The notes: generated by a model not told the origin, from the letters alone. 64,000 nucleotides of DNA from Ipomoea triloba (GCF_003576645.1 NC_044919.1:13713685-13777684), one strand, 5' to 3'; positions 48,341 through 60,089 are shown, counted from the stretch's first letter. Program-made: numbers and translations.

Positions 48341-48950
48341 CCAAATGGGAAGTATGTCTATAAGAAACTCCTATTGTAAAGAGATGCCGTCAAAATAATT
48401 ACAATATACAATTATAACTTTAATTTGTTGGGCAAAGTGCTTTGTAAAATGATTAGAATTTTGAGTGGTTCTACTATAATATATGCGTACTGCTTGGCCA
48501 TAAATTAGTCAACTTTGTATATATATAATGGGATGGATCCAGCTATGCCTACCAATGCCTATTGGGACAGCAAACCAAACTCCCAAAGCTCTAGAAACTC
48601 CTAAGATAGGAAAGGAACTTGTATGGATGAAAAGGAAAAGTGATCGAAGATTTTAATAAAATAATAGCATTGATTGGATCCCAAGAAGCTATGAATTGAA
48701 AGGGAAGACCCTATACCTAACTTCGGTGGGGAAGAATGTTCTTATAATTTGCCTCAAAATTGACCTGCAAGCACGCTTCTATATCTTTATAATATTAATT
48801 ATTTTTAAATGACATAATTTATCTCTTTGTTGTAATTGTAATATAAATTTAACTCTCAATTATTTATGATATAAATTAAATTTCTAAGTTCCTAGTAAAG
48901 TGACAAATGTAATTCTTAATGTTAGAGTTTCAGCAAATTGTATAGATTAA
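48341..48950. other. AT-rich spacer
   Basis: No gene or repeat recognised. Confidence 0.4.
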
Positions 48951-49249
48951 GGCCCATTTGGTAACATATTTAGCTTATCAGTCAATTTTGACTTATTTAA
49001 TCACTATTAGCTGTTTGACTTAGTTAAACAACCAATATAAGTGTTTGATTAATTGATTTTTTTAAAACAATTTATTGTTCCAAAATACTAGTATAGAATT
49101 CATAAAGATGTTTAAAGCAGCTTTTTGAGAAAGTCATTTTACATGTAACAGCTAATTTACCAAACATTTTTCTATAATCAACTAATGCTATCAACTAATC
49201 AAAACTCATTAACCCAATCAGCTTACATCTATTTACCAAACACATACCC
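48951..49249. mobile_element. Tourist-like MITE
   Basis: Ends GGCCCATTTGGTAA and the complement of AGGGTATGTGTTTGGTAAA, flanked by TTAA on both sides (TAA duplication possible). About 299 bp, similar to the insert at 25031-25323. Confidence 0.65.
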
Positions 49250-49671
49250 TTAAATCCATTATTTTATTAATAATGTAAGATCTAAATATATATTGTTAAT
49301 TATTAATATATATACACACACATTTAGACTGCAGTCATAACTTTATATCTTAATTGTGATGTAAATGTCCACTTAGAGATGAGATATTATCATTTAATTT
49401 TATGGATGTAGTTTGATAGTGTTTTTAAGTTGAATAAAATTAGACCAGAATGAATGATAAATGTGAACATATTACGGAGAGATCATTAGAACAATCGAGA
49501 AATAATTGAATATAATTAGTGTTGATGAAAATGATGGCAGGTGACAGTGACAATAACAATGATTTAGAAGAATAACAACACATATTATTAATTAATTAAT
49601 TCAGTTTGCAAATTGCAACATACCAATATCATGTTGGATATTTGTACAGTAATGGAGATTAATGGTTCAGA

Positions 49672-50146
49672 TGTTGAAAAATGTAATGCGCAGCACACAG
49701 AGATGTTAAAACAATAGTTGTAACACAAGAGACTTGATAACGCAGTTTGGGAAAACCCCTATTCTGCGAGGCACTTCTCAATCTTGAGAATTTGCCTAAA
49801 TCCACTAAAAGCTTAATATTTAAAGTACATAGTTTTGGGACCAGAAATTACACAATAGATTGATCTTCTCCTATCTAATCTATTGTAACCTAAACACATG
49901 TACTACTTTCTAGGGGAATTTAGAATCCTCTCAAACTCTCTTATGCCTCACAATATTAGCTAGGGAATTCGTGAATGGTGTAATGGTGAGAGGTCCTTTA
50001 AATAGCCAACTAATCAGAACCAAAACAGTATTGGTGTTATTCCTAGTTTGTTTGGGATTTGATTTCTAATCTTGGTGTACTCCTTTTTCTGACTTGAATT
50101 GGATTTCTTTTTGCCAAACAATTGTGATCAACTTTTTGATTCAACA
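49672..50146 (-). mobile_element. 3' LTR of copia element
   Basis: 475 bp with ends TGTTGAA ... TTCAACA. Confidence 0.92.
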
Positions 50147-50160
50147 CTCTCCCCCTTTGT
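50147..50160 (-). other. Polypurine tract of copia element
   Basis: The minus strand reads ACAAAGGGGGAGAG immediately before the 3' LTR, the site that primes plus-strand DNA synthesis. Confidence 0.85.
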
Positions 50161-50942
50161 CAAATTTTTGGCAAAAACCTTGATTTCTCCCCCTTAGTTG
50201 ATTCTCCTGTATTTCCTCTTTTGGTCCTGAATCTTCTGTTTGAGTCTTTGTGACTTCAGGTCAGTATGGTATTTTTTTTAGAGACAGAGGAAATGATTAT
50301 AGTAGTACCAATTAGTGAGTAGATTCATCAGCATCAGATTTCATCATTTGTTAATGATTTGAATCATTTAGCTGCTCAGATTTCATCATTTGTTAATGAT
50401 TTGAATCATTTAGCTGCTTAGAGAAGTTTCATCATTAATGATTTGAATCATTTAGCTGCTTAGAGAAGTTTCATCATTAATGATTTGAATCATTTAGCTG
50501 CTTAGAGAAGTTTCATCATTAATAGTATACATGATAGTTCATAGTATTCTGAACTTCATAGTAGCATTAATGGTACAAACATATGTTCTTATCATTCCAG
50601 CATATTAGAAAAAAAAAACTTCATCATCAGCATATTAGCAAAAGACTTGTCTTCATCATTAGCATAATATTCAGCAAAAGATTTCATCATTAACAGATCT
50701 TCAGTAGATCAACAAAAGAGTCAGAATTGAATTTGTTTCTCCCCCTTTTTTGCTCAAAAATTTCCTTCTAGAGTCTTTTCTTCTTCTTGCCTTTCTTCTC
50801 CTTGATTTTCTTCTTGACTGTTTTTTTCACGTGTTCTTGGACCCACATAGTCAGATATTTCTTCAGTTTCTCCTTCTTTTTCCTCACTATTCCATCTCTT
50901 TTCTTTTCTTTTCTTTTCTCTCTTTTTTTTTTTGAACTATAT
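50161..50942 (-). other. Non-coding 3' region of copia element
   Basis: About 780 bp between the RNase H stop and the polypurine tract. It contains a 42-bp repeat block and a pyrimidine-rich plus strand (50730-50930). I see no env-like reading frame. Confidence 0.7.
50341..50523. repeat. 42-bp tandem repeat in the copia 3' region
   Basis: GATTTGAATCATTTAGCTGC starts at 50356, 50398, 50440 and 50482, exactly 42 bases apart. The linker changes after the second unit (TCATCATTTGTTAAT, then AGAGAAGTTTCATC), so two overlapping 42-bp duplications are combined. Confidence 0.92.
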
Positions 50943-51745
50943 TTAGCATAAGCCAATTTCGGATCTCAACTTTGAGAATCTGTTTCCATCTAGTGCTTTC
51001 GTAAAGATATCTGCCAATTGTTTGTCAGTACTGATATGTGTGAGAGATACGATTTCATCTTCAACTAGTTCCCTTATGAAGTGGTGTCTGATGTCAATGT
51101 GTTTGGTTCGTGAATGTTGAACAGGATTTTTGGAGATGTCTATTGCACTTTTGTTATCACAGTATATGGTCATTGTTGATTGGCGGATCCCATAATCTTC
51201 TAACATTTGTTTCATCCACAATAGTTGTGTACAGCAACTTCCGGCAGCGATATATTCAGCCTCTGCTGTTGATAGGGATATTGAGCTCTGTTTTTTGCTT
51301 AACCAAGACACCAAATTTGTTCCAAGTAGGAAGCATCCTCCTGATGTGCTTTTTATATCATCCATATTTCCTGCCCAGTCTGCATCGCAGTATGCAGATA
51401 GGTGTTGGTTTGTGTCAAAAGAATACCATATACCTAGATCAATGGTCCCTTTTACATATTTGATGACTCTTTTTACAGCTTTTAGATGTGTTTCCATGGG
51501 ATTGGCTTGATATCTGGCACATATCCCTACCCCAAAACTTAAATCTGGTCTGCTCGCTGTTAAATAGAGTAGGCCCCCTATCATGCTTCGATACAGAGTC
51601 TGTTCCACCTTCTTCCCTTCTGGATCTTTAGAGATCCTCTCTGTTGTTGGAACAGGTGTTCTAACAACTTTGCTTTCATTCAATCCGAATCTTTTGACAA
51701 GATTTCTTGCATATTTGCTTTGTGAGACAAAGATTCCATTTTCTA
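50943..51745 (-). pseudogene. Copia RNase H region
   Basis: The last part of Pol, about 246 residues from the first Met at 51683. The RNase H acidic residues are present in AYCDADWAG, STAEAEYIA and IYCDNKSAI, and the family end block DKQLADIFTKAL is intact. It is cut from the preceding RT frame by a one-base deletion near 51768 (plus-strand ACCCAGAAAG), so it would only be made by frameshifting. The domain degrades RNA in the RNA-DNA hybrid during reverse transcription. Classed as a pseudogene because the polyprotein is broken. Confidence 0.88.
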
Positions 51746-53725
51746 ATTGCTTAACCTGTAACCCAGAAAGTAGCTTAGTTCACCGACCATACTCATCTCA
51801 AATTCTCCTTCCATATCTGTAATGAATTGGTTCTTGTAGCAGCTTTGTGTTGATCCAAAAACTATATCGTCAAAGTAGATTTGTGCAATCATGATATCTT
51901 TCTTATGAGTTTTTACAAATAGTGTCTTGTCTACACTCCCTCTTTGGTAACCTTTATTCAGCAAGAATTGAGTTAATCGCTCATACCAAGCTCGTGGAGC
52001 TTGTTTTAAACCATATAGTGCCTTCTTGAGCTTGTAGACATGTTCAGGATGATATGGATCTTCAAAACCTTTTGGTTGGGCTACATAGACTTCTTCTTTT
52101 AGGTACCCATTCAGAAATGCGGTTTTTACATCCATTTGATACAGTTTTATTTTTAGGATGCATGCTACGGCTATTAGAAGCCGTATGGACTCAATTCTAG
52201 CTACTGGTGCAAAAGTTTCTTCAAAGTCTGTTCCTTCGACTTGTGTGTAGCCTTGGGCTACTAGTCTGGCTTTGTTCCTTACTATGTTTCCTTGTTCATC
52301 TGTTTTGTTTTTATAGACCCATTTTGTTCCGATGATGTTGACATCTTGTCGTTTGGTGACTAATTCCCATACCCCATTTCTTTCAAACTGTTGTAATTCC
52401 TCCTGCATGGCTTCTATCCAAAATTCATCTAACAATGCTTCATTGGTGTTCTTTGGTTCGATTTTTGATGTATAGCAAAGATCTCCTTCAGACATCTTGA
52501 GGTAGTCTCTCTTTTTCCCTCTAGTCCTTATTCCATCTTCTAGATCTCCAATGATATTTTCGAGGGGGTGATTTTTCTGAGTTTTTGATTTTGGTATGAG
52601 AGGCTGTTTTTTAGTTTCTTCATCCTCATCTTCTGATTTGGTCTCTGTTTCTGTTTTTTCTGAAGGGGTATTCATTGATGGTGGAACTGTTGTTTCAACA
52701 ATTTCTGAGTAATCATCATTATCAGTGTTTTCTTCTGAATATACATCGCTGATGGTTACATTTATGGATTCCTTCACACTATTTGTCCTGAGATTAAACA
52801 CACGAAAGGCCCGACTGTTTGATGAGTATCCTAGGAAGATTCCTTGGTCACCTTTGATGTCGAATTTTCCAAAGGATTCTTTGTCTCTTAGTATGTAGCA
52901 GTTGCTACCAAATACATGTGTGTGTTTTAGATTTGGTGTCCTACCTTTCCAAATTTGGTAGGGTGTCATGTTTGTTTCTTTCCGTATGTATACTCGATTT
53001 ATCAAGTAACATGCGGTGTTTACAGCCTCTGCCCAAAACTTTGGTGATATTCTTTTGTGATTTAGTAGGACCCTTGTCATTTCTTGTATGGTCCGATTTT
53101 TCCGCTCAACTACCCCATTTTGTTGCGGTGTTTTGGGAGCCGAGAATTCGTGATGGATTCCATTCTCGTCACAATATGTTTTGAATTGTGAGTTTTCAAA
53201 TTCTCTTCCATGATCACTTCTTAACCGGATGATTTTTCCCACCTTTTGATCCTTTTCATTTTGTATTTTGTTGATGAGGATTTTGAAGGCGTTGAATGTT
53301 TCTGATTTGTCTCTGAGGAAGTTTACCCATGTATATCGTGAGAAATCATCAATGGTTACATGAACATACCGTTTTCCTCCTATGCTTTCTGTTTGAGTGG
53401 GTCCAAAGAGGTCCATATGGAGAAGTTCCATAATTCTTGAAGTGTGAATTCCTGGTGTTCTTTTGTGGCTACTTCTTGTCATTTTGTTTTCAAGACATGC
53501 ATCACATTTTCTATTTTCATCAATGTCCAGTTTTGGAACACCTCGGTATGCTCCCCTTTTTAGTCCCTTTTTCATATCATGAAAATTTATATGCCCCATA
53601 CGTTGATGCCACAGAAGTGTTTGATTGATAGTGACTTGGTTGCAGGTTAAATGGCTATCCCATGTGTAGCATTTATCCGAGGACCTTTTTCCCATCATGA
53701 CGCATTCATGTCCTTGGTTGTACAC
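51743..53725 (-). pseudogene. Copia integrase and reverse transcriptase
   Basis: An open stretch of 660 codons. Residues 40-77 hold the HHCC zinc site (H40, H45, C74, C77). The integrase core has D105, D171 and E207 ([20 protein letters not shown]). An acidic linker lies at about 320-400. RT follows from about 430 with [28 protein letters not shown] and [15 protein letters not shown]; the active site reads YFDD where YVDD is usual. It is in the same frame as gag-protease, separated by a TAG (53771-53773) and a TAA about 30 bases on, and ends where the frameshift brings a stop at 51743. These stops break what should be one polyprotein. Confidence 0.92.
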
Positions 53726-53773
53726 TTTGCAATTTTCTTTTGAGAATTATACCCTTAGTTCATCTTCACACAG

Positions 53774-55651
53774 CTAACTTATACTGATAAGGTTTGCTTT
53801 TAAGCCTTGTACCAGGAAGACTCTTGATAATCTGGGGAGACCATGGACATTTAGTGTTCCACTAGCAATGATTTGCCCCCGTTCTCCATCTCCAAAGGTT
53901 ACATGTCCTTCACTTTTGTAATGGATGTCCTCTAGATTGTTTGGGTTTCCGGTCATGTGTCTTGAACATCCACTGTCGAAGTACCAAACACTTGTTTCTT
54001 TGCTGATTTTTGAAGTATAGGTTGTGACTGGTGTTTGATTTTTTCTGACCCAGACTCTTTGGGCTGGTTTTTGTTCTTGCTTTGCCCAGATTCTGTTATG
54101 GAGATCATTTTGTCTTTTGTGCTTTGCCCAGATTCTGTTATGGAGATCATTTTGTCTTTTGTAGTTTGCCCAGATTCTGTTATGGAGATCATTTTGTCTT
54201 TTGTAGCAGTCCCAGATTCTGTTATGGAGATCATTTTGTCTTTTGTAGCAGTATGCCTTGATGTGTCCCAATCTGTGACAGTAGTAACATCTGATTCTTC
54301 TACGGTGTTGAAAGTGATGTTGTAACACTTCTCTGTTTTCGACTGCAGAATCTTTCCTTGTTGCTAAGTTTGATTGTTCTGCATTTTCAGTTAGTCTTCT
54401 TATTTCCTGTAGCAACTTGTCTTCCTCTTTTAGTGATTTCATTAACTTTTCTTGGGTTTCTTTGTGAAGAAGTATTTCATTTTCCTTTTCACTTTTAAGG
54501 AAGTGATTTTCTTGCATGAGATTTAAGTTTACTTTGATGATTTCTTCCCACTTGGCGTGCAGCTGTGTATACGAGTTTAATAGATCTTGCATGTCCTCCT
54601 TTGATTCATCATCGCCTTCATGATTTGTGAAAAAGGCCACAAAATTTGTGTTGTTTTCTTCTTCACTATCTGAGTCATCACTCAAGGTTGTTACATATGT
54701 TTTGTTCTTCCTCCTTAGGTAATTTGGACATTCTGACTGAATATGTCCATATCCCTTGCATTCATAGCACTGTATTCCATCAAGGTTTGGATTCCCTTTC
54801 TTCTTGGAATTGACGGATTGGTTTTGTGCAAATGATGGACTCCCTTGATTATTTGAGAAACTCTTGTTCTTATTTCTGAATTTGTTAAATTTCTTGAGAA
54901 CTCTGTTGAAGGTTTTTGTCAACAAAGCAATGGATTCTTCCATTTTTTCAGTATCTTCATCTAAGTTGGTGTCTTGTTTTGATTGAAGGGCTATTGCTTT
55001 GCCATTAGGCTTTTTGTTTTGCAGCATCTCAAGCTCATATGTTTTAAGGTTTCCCATTAGATCACTTAACTTGCAGGTATTGAGATCTTTGCTTTCTTGA
55101 ATAGCTGTTACTTTCATCATAAATCTTTCTGGTAATGATCGCAATACCTTTTTTACTAACCTGTTTTCAGGAATGGGTTCCCCTAAGTTATAGGCTTCCC
55201 CAGCAATTTCTAGTATTCTTCCATTAAATTGTGTGATATCTTCTTCTTCCTCCATCTTCAGATTTTCAAACTGAGTTTGGACCATTTGTAGTTTTGATTG
55301 TTTGACTGTTGAATTTCCTTCATGATGATCACACAATATATCCCATGCTGTTTTTGCTACATTTGTAGCAGCGATTAGTTTGAATGTTTCTTCACTCACG
55401 GCTCCGTAGATGGCATTCATAGCTTTTGAGTTATAGTCGAACTCTTTGAGTTCTTCTTCGCTCCAATCAGCACGACCTTTTGCTTTGTTATTGTCATCAA
55501 GGGGATGTTTCCATTCGTTTTCAACAGCCCTCCATACTCTTTCTCCTTGTGCTAATATGTAGATTTTCATTCTAGCTTTCCAATAAGAATAGTTTGTACC
55601 ACTTAGGGCTGGTGGCCTGTTATTTGATAGTCCTTCTCTGGGAAACTCCAT
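53774..55651 (-). pseudogene. Copia Gag and protease
   Basis: 625 codons from the ATG at 55651, about 30 bases after the primer-binding site. Residues about 15-215 are the UBN2-type Gag (SGTNYSYWKARMKIYI); a CCHC knuckle is at C295, C298, H303 and C308; a coiled-coil-like Glu/Lys/Leu-rich region at about 365-425; a second knuckle at C455, C458, H463 and C468; then four copies of a 14-residue block (YKRQNDLHNRIW plus two) at 469-524. The protease motif WYFDSGCSRHM has catalytic D559. The frame ends in a TAG right after LISIS, before integrase. Gag packages RNA; the protease cleaves the polyprotein. The gag part itself is intact. Confidence 0.92.
54080..54248 (-). repeat. 42-bp tandem repeat in copia gag
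   Basis: Four in-frame units with the plus-strand marker CCCAGATTCTGTTATGGAGA at about 54085, 54127, 54169 and 54211, exactly 42 bases apart. It adds 42 residues to the region after the second zinc knuckle. Confidence 0.92.
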
Positions 55652-55680
55652 TAGGATCCTGCTAATAACTTAAGCAGTTT

Positions 55681-55693
55681 GGCTCTGATACCA
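55681..55693 (-). other. Primer-binding site of copia element
   Basis: TGGTATCAGAGCC on the minus strand, complementary to initiator tRNA-Met. The LTR edge next to it lacks the usual terminal CA; about three bases are lost compared with the other LTR. Confidence 0.9.
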
Positions 55694-56167
55694 TTTGAAA
55701 AATGTAATGTGCAGCACACAGAGATGTTAAAACAATAGTTGTAACACAAGAGACTTGATAACGCAGTTTGGGAAAACCCCTATTCTGCGAGGCACTTCTC
55801 AATCTTGAGAATTTGCCTAAATCCACTAAAAGCTTAATATTCAAAGTACATAGTTTTGGGACCAGAAATTACACAATAGATTGATCTTCTCCTATCTAAT
55901 CTATTGTAACCTAAACACATGTACTACTTTCTAGGGGAATTTAGAATCCTCTCAAACTCTCTTATGCCTCACAATATTAGCTAGGGAATTCGTGAATGGT
56001 GTAATGGTGAGAGATCCTTTAAATAGCCAACTAATCAGAACCAAAACAGTATTGGTGTTATTCCTAGTTTGTTTGGGATTTGATTTCTAATCTTGGTGTA
56101 CTCCTTTTTCTGACTTGAATTGGATTTCTTTTTGCCAAACAATTGTGATCAACCTTTTGATTCAACA
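55694..56167 (-). mobile_element. 5' LTR of copia element
   Basis: Matches the 3' LTR except for about four substitutions and the extreme inner edge. Confidence 0.92.
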
Positions 56168-57177
56168 CTCTACCATGCAAGCTTAAATAATATTTGGAGT
56201 TGTGGAGTAGTAAATATTATTGAGTTTGGTAGAGATGATTTTTGGGTTATTTGAGAGGTCTCGAGAGGTGTTCGAGAGATCGTGCGAGAGGTCGGTTCGC
56301 GGAATCTATCTCGCAGGAGTTATGTCTCGAACATACTTTATGTGAAGCAATGTCTCGAATATATACCTTGCATATGGATTATGGTTTATGTCAAGGAATA
56401 GGGGCTTCACCTAAGGAGTTTCAGTACATGCACATGTATATTCATATATATGTTTTGCGTCTTATTTGCATGGTTCATGCATGCCGAAGATATTAATATA
56501 TGGATATATACTTTGCATGGGTACACTTCTTCCTTTTTTATCTCTCGAAGTCATGAACACACTTTGAGTATCAACCTCTCGAATGGATAAGTTTATGTCT
56601 CGCATGAGGTGAAGTGTGGCCTTTCTGCACATCTTTGTAAATATATTACATGACATATTTGCATGGATAAAATGCATCATTTGTCATTAGTATATATTTA
56701 TGTTGCTTGTCAATTTACGTAAGAACATTATTACATATGTTGATTTCTTCTAATCCCAAAATCAGTTATATTTGATATATATCTTGGAAGTTGGTTTTGT
56801 AACTGCTATAAACTTCCAGTAACCTCTCCTATCAGTCAGATTTTATTTCTATAAAATCTAAAGGAGATACATCTGATGATGAACAGACAACTTAACTTGT
56901 TGTTTAACCTTGATATTTCACAGTCCTACAATTCTCCAGGAAATTCTTAATTGAAGCAACTTAAGAGTTTCGTTATCTTCTTGTATCCCATAAGATTAAA
57001 TCTGAAACCCTGTTGCTTTTCTGAGGGAGATTTAAAGCTTATAGGAAAGTGATTACACGCCTGAAGATACTAGATGATCCGGTTTTGTTCCCTTGTATTT
57101 CTGTATTATTTTGTATCTCTTTTGTATTACAGATAGCAGCAACATATTTTTTCCAACATATCACTAATAACCAATTC

Positions 57178-57338
57178 GTTTTTTTTTTTTAGTATTATTG
57201 ACTTGTTACAATGCAGTATCTCTGTTCATAATTACTTTCTCAATCTACTGAAGCGCAAAGAGTCAATATCGCCTCTACTGAAGCAGGAATCCACAACCTC
57301 CTATATGGGAGTGCAACCTTGGTGCCACTAGACCATAT
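57178..57338 (-). mobile_element. Old SINE copy, minus strand
   Basis: From the T-run (A-tail in reverse) through the body to the A-box (TGGTCTAGTGGCAC), with a degenerate B-box. The first roughly ten bases of the family are missing. Confidence 0.7.
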
Positions 57339-57413
57339 ATTATTAAGAACACGCGAACATATAAAATTTGATTCATATGAGAGTTAATTTTTAGGTGAGA
57401 ACTGTGTCTAATA

Positions 57414-57587
57414 GCCAAAGACCTTGTGGTCTAGTGATATCCGGTTTACACTCCACATATAGGGGAGTGGGTTCGAGCCTCAGTGGAGGCAACTGTTGAC
57501 TCTTTGTGCTTCAGTAGGTTGAGAAAAATAGCTATGAACAGATACTACATTCTATAACAGAGTCAGTAGTGCTAAAAAAAAATACAT
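57414..57587 (+). mobile_element. Complete SINE with 10-bp target duplication
   Basis: GTGTCTAATA flanks it on both sides (57404-57413 and 57588-57597). It starts GCCAAAGACCTTGTGGTCTA, has an A-box TGGTCTAGTGA and a B-box GGTTCGAGCC at tRNA-like spacing, a body ending GAGTCAGTAGTGCT, and an A-rich tail. The A-box region resembles plant tRNA-Gly. It is the best reference copy of this family in the window. Confidence 0.92.
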
Positions 57588-57597
57588 GTGTCTAATA

Positions 57598-58136
57598 TAG
57601 ACTATTCATTTTTACGACATTCAATTCGATGGCTAGGGACCTAGGGTTAAATATCATATGAGGAAGCCTGTTTTTTTTTCAAGTCGGGAGGGGTATTTTG
57701 GGGTTTCCAACATGGTGTTTCCATGTACGTTTATGCAACATGATTATAGGGGGATATATTTAGAATTTGTAGGCATTTCACTAAGATTCTTTGCCGACGT
57801 TTTTCTTCTTCTTTTTTTGGTTGTCGAACAGGGGCTGTTTCGCCATGGCGTCAGGTTAGTATTTTCTGTTGATTTATTCTGTTTTGATGGAGTATGATTT
57901 TGGTTAGGAGGTGTACATCGTAGGATGTTGAGTTGTGTATTGATGCGTTAGGTGTAGGGCATTATGTTGTGCATTAGTTGGAGGGCGTCGACTATTGCTG
58001 GAGTTTTTTCTGCTTTTTTTATTTGTCACGGGGGATATTTGTCGAAGGTGGTGTATCGTAGGACGTTGAGACGTGCATTGGTTGGAGGGTGTCGTCTGTG
58101 ACATTTGAGATGTTCATTGGTTTCGTTTTCGAGTTA
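57598..58136. other. Spacer, no gene supported
   Basis: A T- and G-rich stretch. An open frame at 57658-57897 has a hydrophobic C-terminal part but resembles nothing I know. GGTTGGAGGGYGTCG-like and CATCGTAGGA-like words recur at about 57915-58095, suggesting an old duplication. Confidence 0.4.
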
Positions 58137-58200
58137 GTGGCGGAGCTAGAAAAATATCACAGTTGGGGCGAAACATAAAAGGTGCAGTTTAAAAAATAAT

Positions 58201-58495
58201 CACTTAAAAGGAATATAGTCATAAATATTGTTGGATATACACGAAAAATAAAACACAATAAAACTTTATAAAAATATTAATAACAATTTGTGAAACATAA
58301 TTAATTTGATAAAATAATTCAAAATAGAAAACACATTATAAATTGAATCACTTAAAATGAATATAGTCATAAATATTGTTGGATATAGACAAAAAATAAA
58401 ACACACTAAAACTTTATAAAACTATTAATAACAATATATGAAACATAATTAATTTGATAAAATAATTCAAATAAAAAATACATTATAAATTACAC
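58201..58495. repeat. 148-bp tandem duplication
   Basis: CACTTAAAAGGAATATAGTC at 58201 and CACTTAAAATGAATATAGTC at 58349 begin two units with few differences; AT-rich and non-coding. Confidence 0.85.
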
Positions 58496-59298
58496 ATCTA
58501 ATCTACACTTATAATAAGAGACAATAATGTTAGACCCCTAACTGGAACTAAAAAAATGTTTGTGTAATAGTCTGCTATAACATATTGTACTTTGTGTTCT
58601 TCTTATTGTGCAATCTCCAATTAAATTCGTAATATATCCTAATTCTTTATAATTTTACCAAATTCTTTCCGTTAAATATAACGGAAGTTTATCATTAAAT
58701 TCTTTAGACAATTTGTTTCTTTATTGCAGTTTTCAAACAAATTGGCAATATTCTATAATACAATTATATATAGATTCCTAACTTAAAATTAGAATATTGA
58801 AGTCTTAATAGGATTCTATAATACAATTTTGTATAGATTCCTAACTAAACCATTATTCTACCCAAAACAACGTTATATAAACCCATCCCCTTCTCACTGG
58901 TATTACCCAAAACAAAACCTAACATATTCTACAACACACCATCTACTTGACATTCTATAGGTATGATTGTTAAAATATTATTATGCTAATTCTATTATTT
59001 GTATTTGTACTCATAATGATTACAATTTTTTTTTTTAAAAAAATTCAATGATGGTATACTCGTTAATTAGTATAACTTCAGTATCGTATGTAAATATATC
59101 TACTGTATAATCCGTTCATCTATACTCGTATCCTTGTATGTAATTTTGTGATTCTCATTATATTCCTCAATAATCTACACATTTTAGTTACTCCTAACTC
59201 CCTAATCTATATATGGTTTTTGAATTTCTGTTGTGGTTACCATTATATTATTTCATAGCATCCTTTATGAACATATTTCCTATGGTACAAGGATATTA

Positions 59299-59473
59299 GT
59301 CATGACAAATGAAGTAAAGTCAATTGATATTGACACATAAACTGTGAGCTGAAATTGTACAGTTCATGTCATTAAGAAAAATGAACCAAGAAACACTATT
59401 GAACACCTAAGAAAAAGTATATGCTCATCGTACTTGAGGATGAAACAGTAACTAAATAGTAAAAAATTTCTCC

Positions 59474-59510
<37 letters not shown>

Positions 59511-59814
59511 TTATTTTCATCATTATTAGTATTATTATTATTATGAAGATGCTCTCGTTCACCACCAACATCATTATAAATGCTATATCTAAATGCAAGG
59601 AACTCAGGTTCAATCAATAGTGTTTGATGATGACATTGGAATGTATGATATCACTTTACAAACCAACAAATGGTACATCATCTCAAATGTCATTGTCAAA
59701 CATGTTCGAACGAACTATAAAAAACTTGATCACAAATACAATTACACATGGATTTTAAATGGTCGGACCGGTGTCCAAACAAGTGACAATGATGACACGC
59801 CATCTGCTCCCATG
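59299..59814 (+). pseudogene. RPA-like OB-fold (DUF223) pseudogene
   Basis: Two parts of a replication-protein-A-like OB fold can be read. The first (about 59299-59460) has SIDIDT, then NCTVHVIKKNEP, with stops between, and a shift of frame to YMLIVLEDE. After an ATT microsatellite the second (59593-59814, open 74 codons) has QGTQVQSIVFDDDIGMY, WYIISNVIVKHV and YNYTWILNGRT. It ends at a good splice donor, GTAAGT at 59815. RPA1-like proteins bind single-stranded DNA; plant genomes have many copies, some inside Helitrons. Stops and the frame change show it is dead. No Helitron ends are visible next to it. Confidence 0.65.
59475..59511. repeat. (ATT)n microsatellite
   Basis: About 12 ATT copies between the two RPA-like parts. 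Confidence 0.95.
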
Positions 59815-60089
59815 TAAGTGGTTTATTTGTTTCTACTTTAGTTGCAATTTAGTTATTTACAATTTCGTTATGTTTTATTAAAATATATAAGCATCAAGAC
59901 TATTTCTTTGATTTTTATTAATTTAGCATTTTTTTCTCTCTCATTATTATATGACTACTTTAACCAATTAAGGAACACTAATTCAAAAATATGCATTGGG
60001 CATTGGTTTAATCACGCAATGCGGTGTGATAACTAATTATTATATATATAAAGGGAATGAAAAAAACTTTGAAGAAATGAATATACAAA

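Larger units (their letters stand above)
49672..56167 (-). mobile_element. Ty1/copia retrotransposon, SIRE-like, nearly complete
   Basis: 6.5 kb on the minus strand with, in order, 5' LTR, primer-binding site, gag-protease, integrase-RT, RNase H, a roughly 800-bp non-coding 3' region, polypurine tract and 3' LTR. A coiled-coil Gag, the RT text [16 protein letters not shown] and a long 3' region point to the SIRE/Maximus lineage, although its 475-bp LTRs are short for that group. The LTRs differ at about four of 473 aligned sites plus the extreme end (about 0.85%). Two in-frame stops and one frameshift inactivate it. No 5-bp target duplication is visible (TCAGA left, CTCTA right). Confidence 0.9.
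49632..57158 (+). mobile_element. Solo LTR split by a copia insertion
   Basis: TGTTGGATAT starts at 49632 after TATCA (49627-49631); TTCCAACA ends at 57158 before TATCA (57159-57163). Removing the copia element (49672-56167) leaves one LTR of about 1,031 bp with matching inverted ends and a perfect 5-bp target duplication. The right part has a TATA-box-like CTATAAAATC at about 56847, which suggests plus orientation. No internal retrotransposon sequence remains, so it is a solo LTR. Confidence 0.82.

Noticed and set aside
54035..54325. Plus-strand frame with repeated LSFVLCPDSVMEI
   Set aside because: It is the antisense of the 42-bp repeat in copia gag, which has a long, well-supported minus-strand frame.
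57414..57480. A functional tRNA-Gly gene
   Set aside because: The A- and B-boxes are tRNA-like, but no cloverleaf or acceptor stem forms, and the block continues into a SINE body with an A-tail and target duplication.
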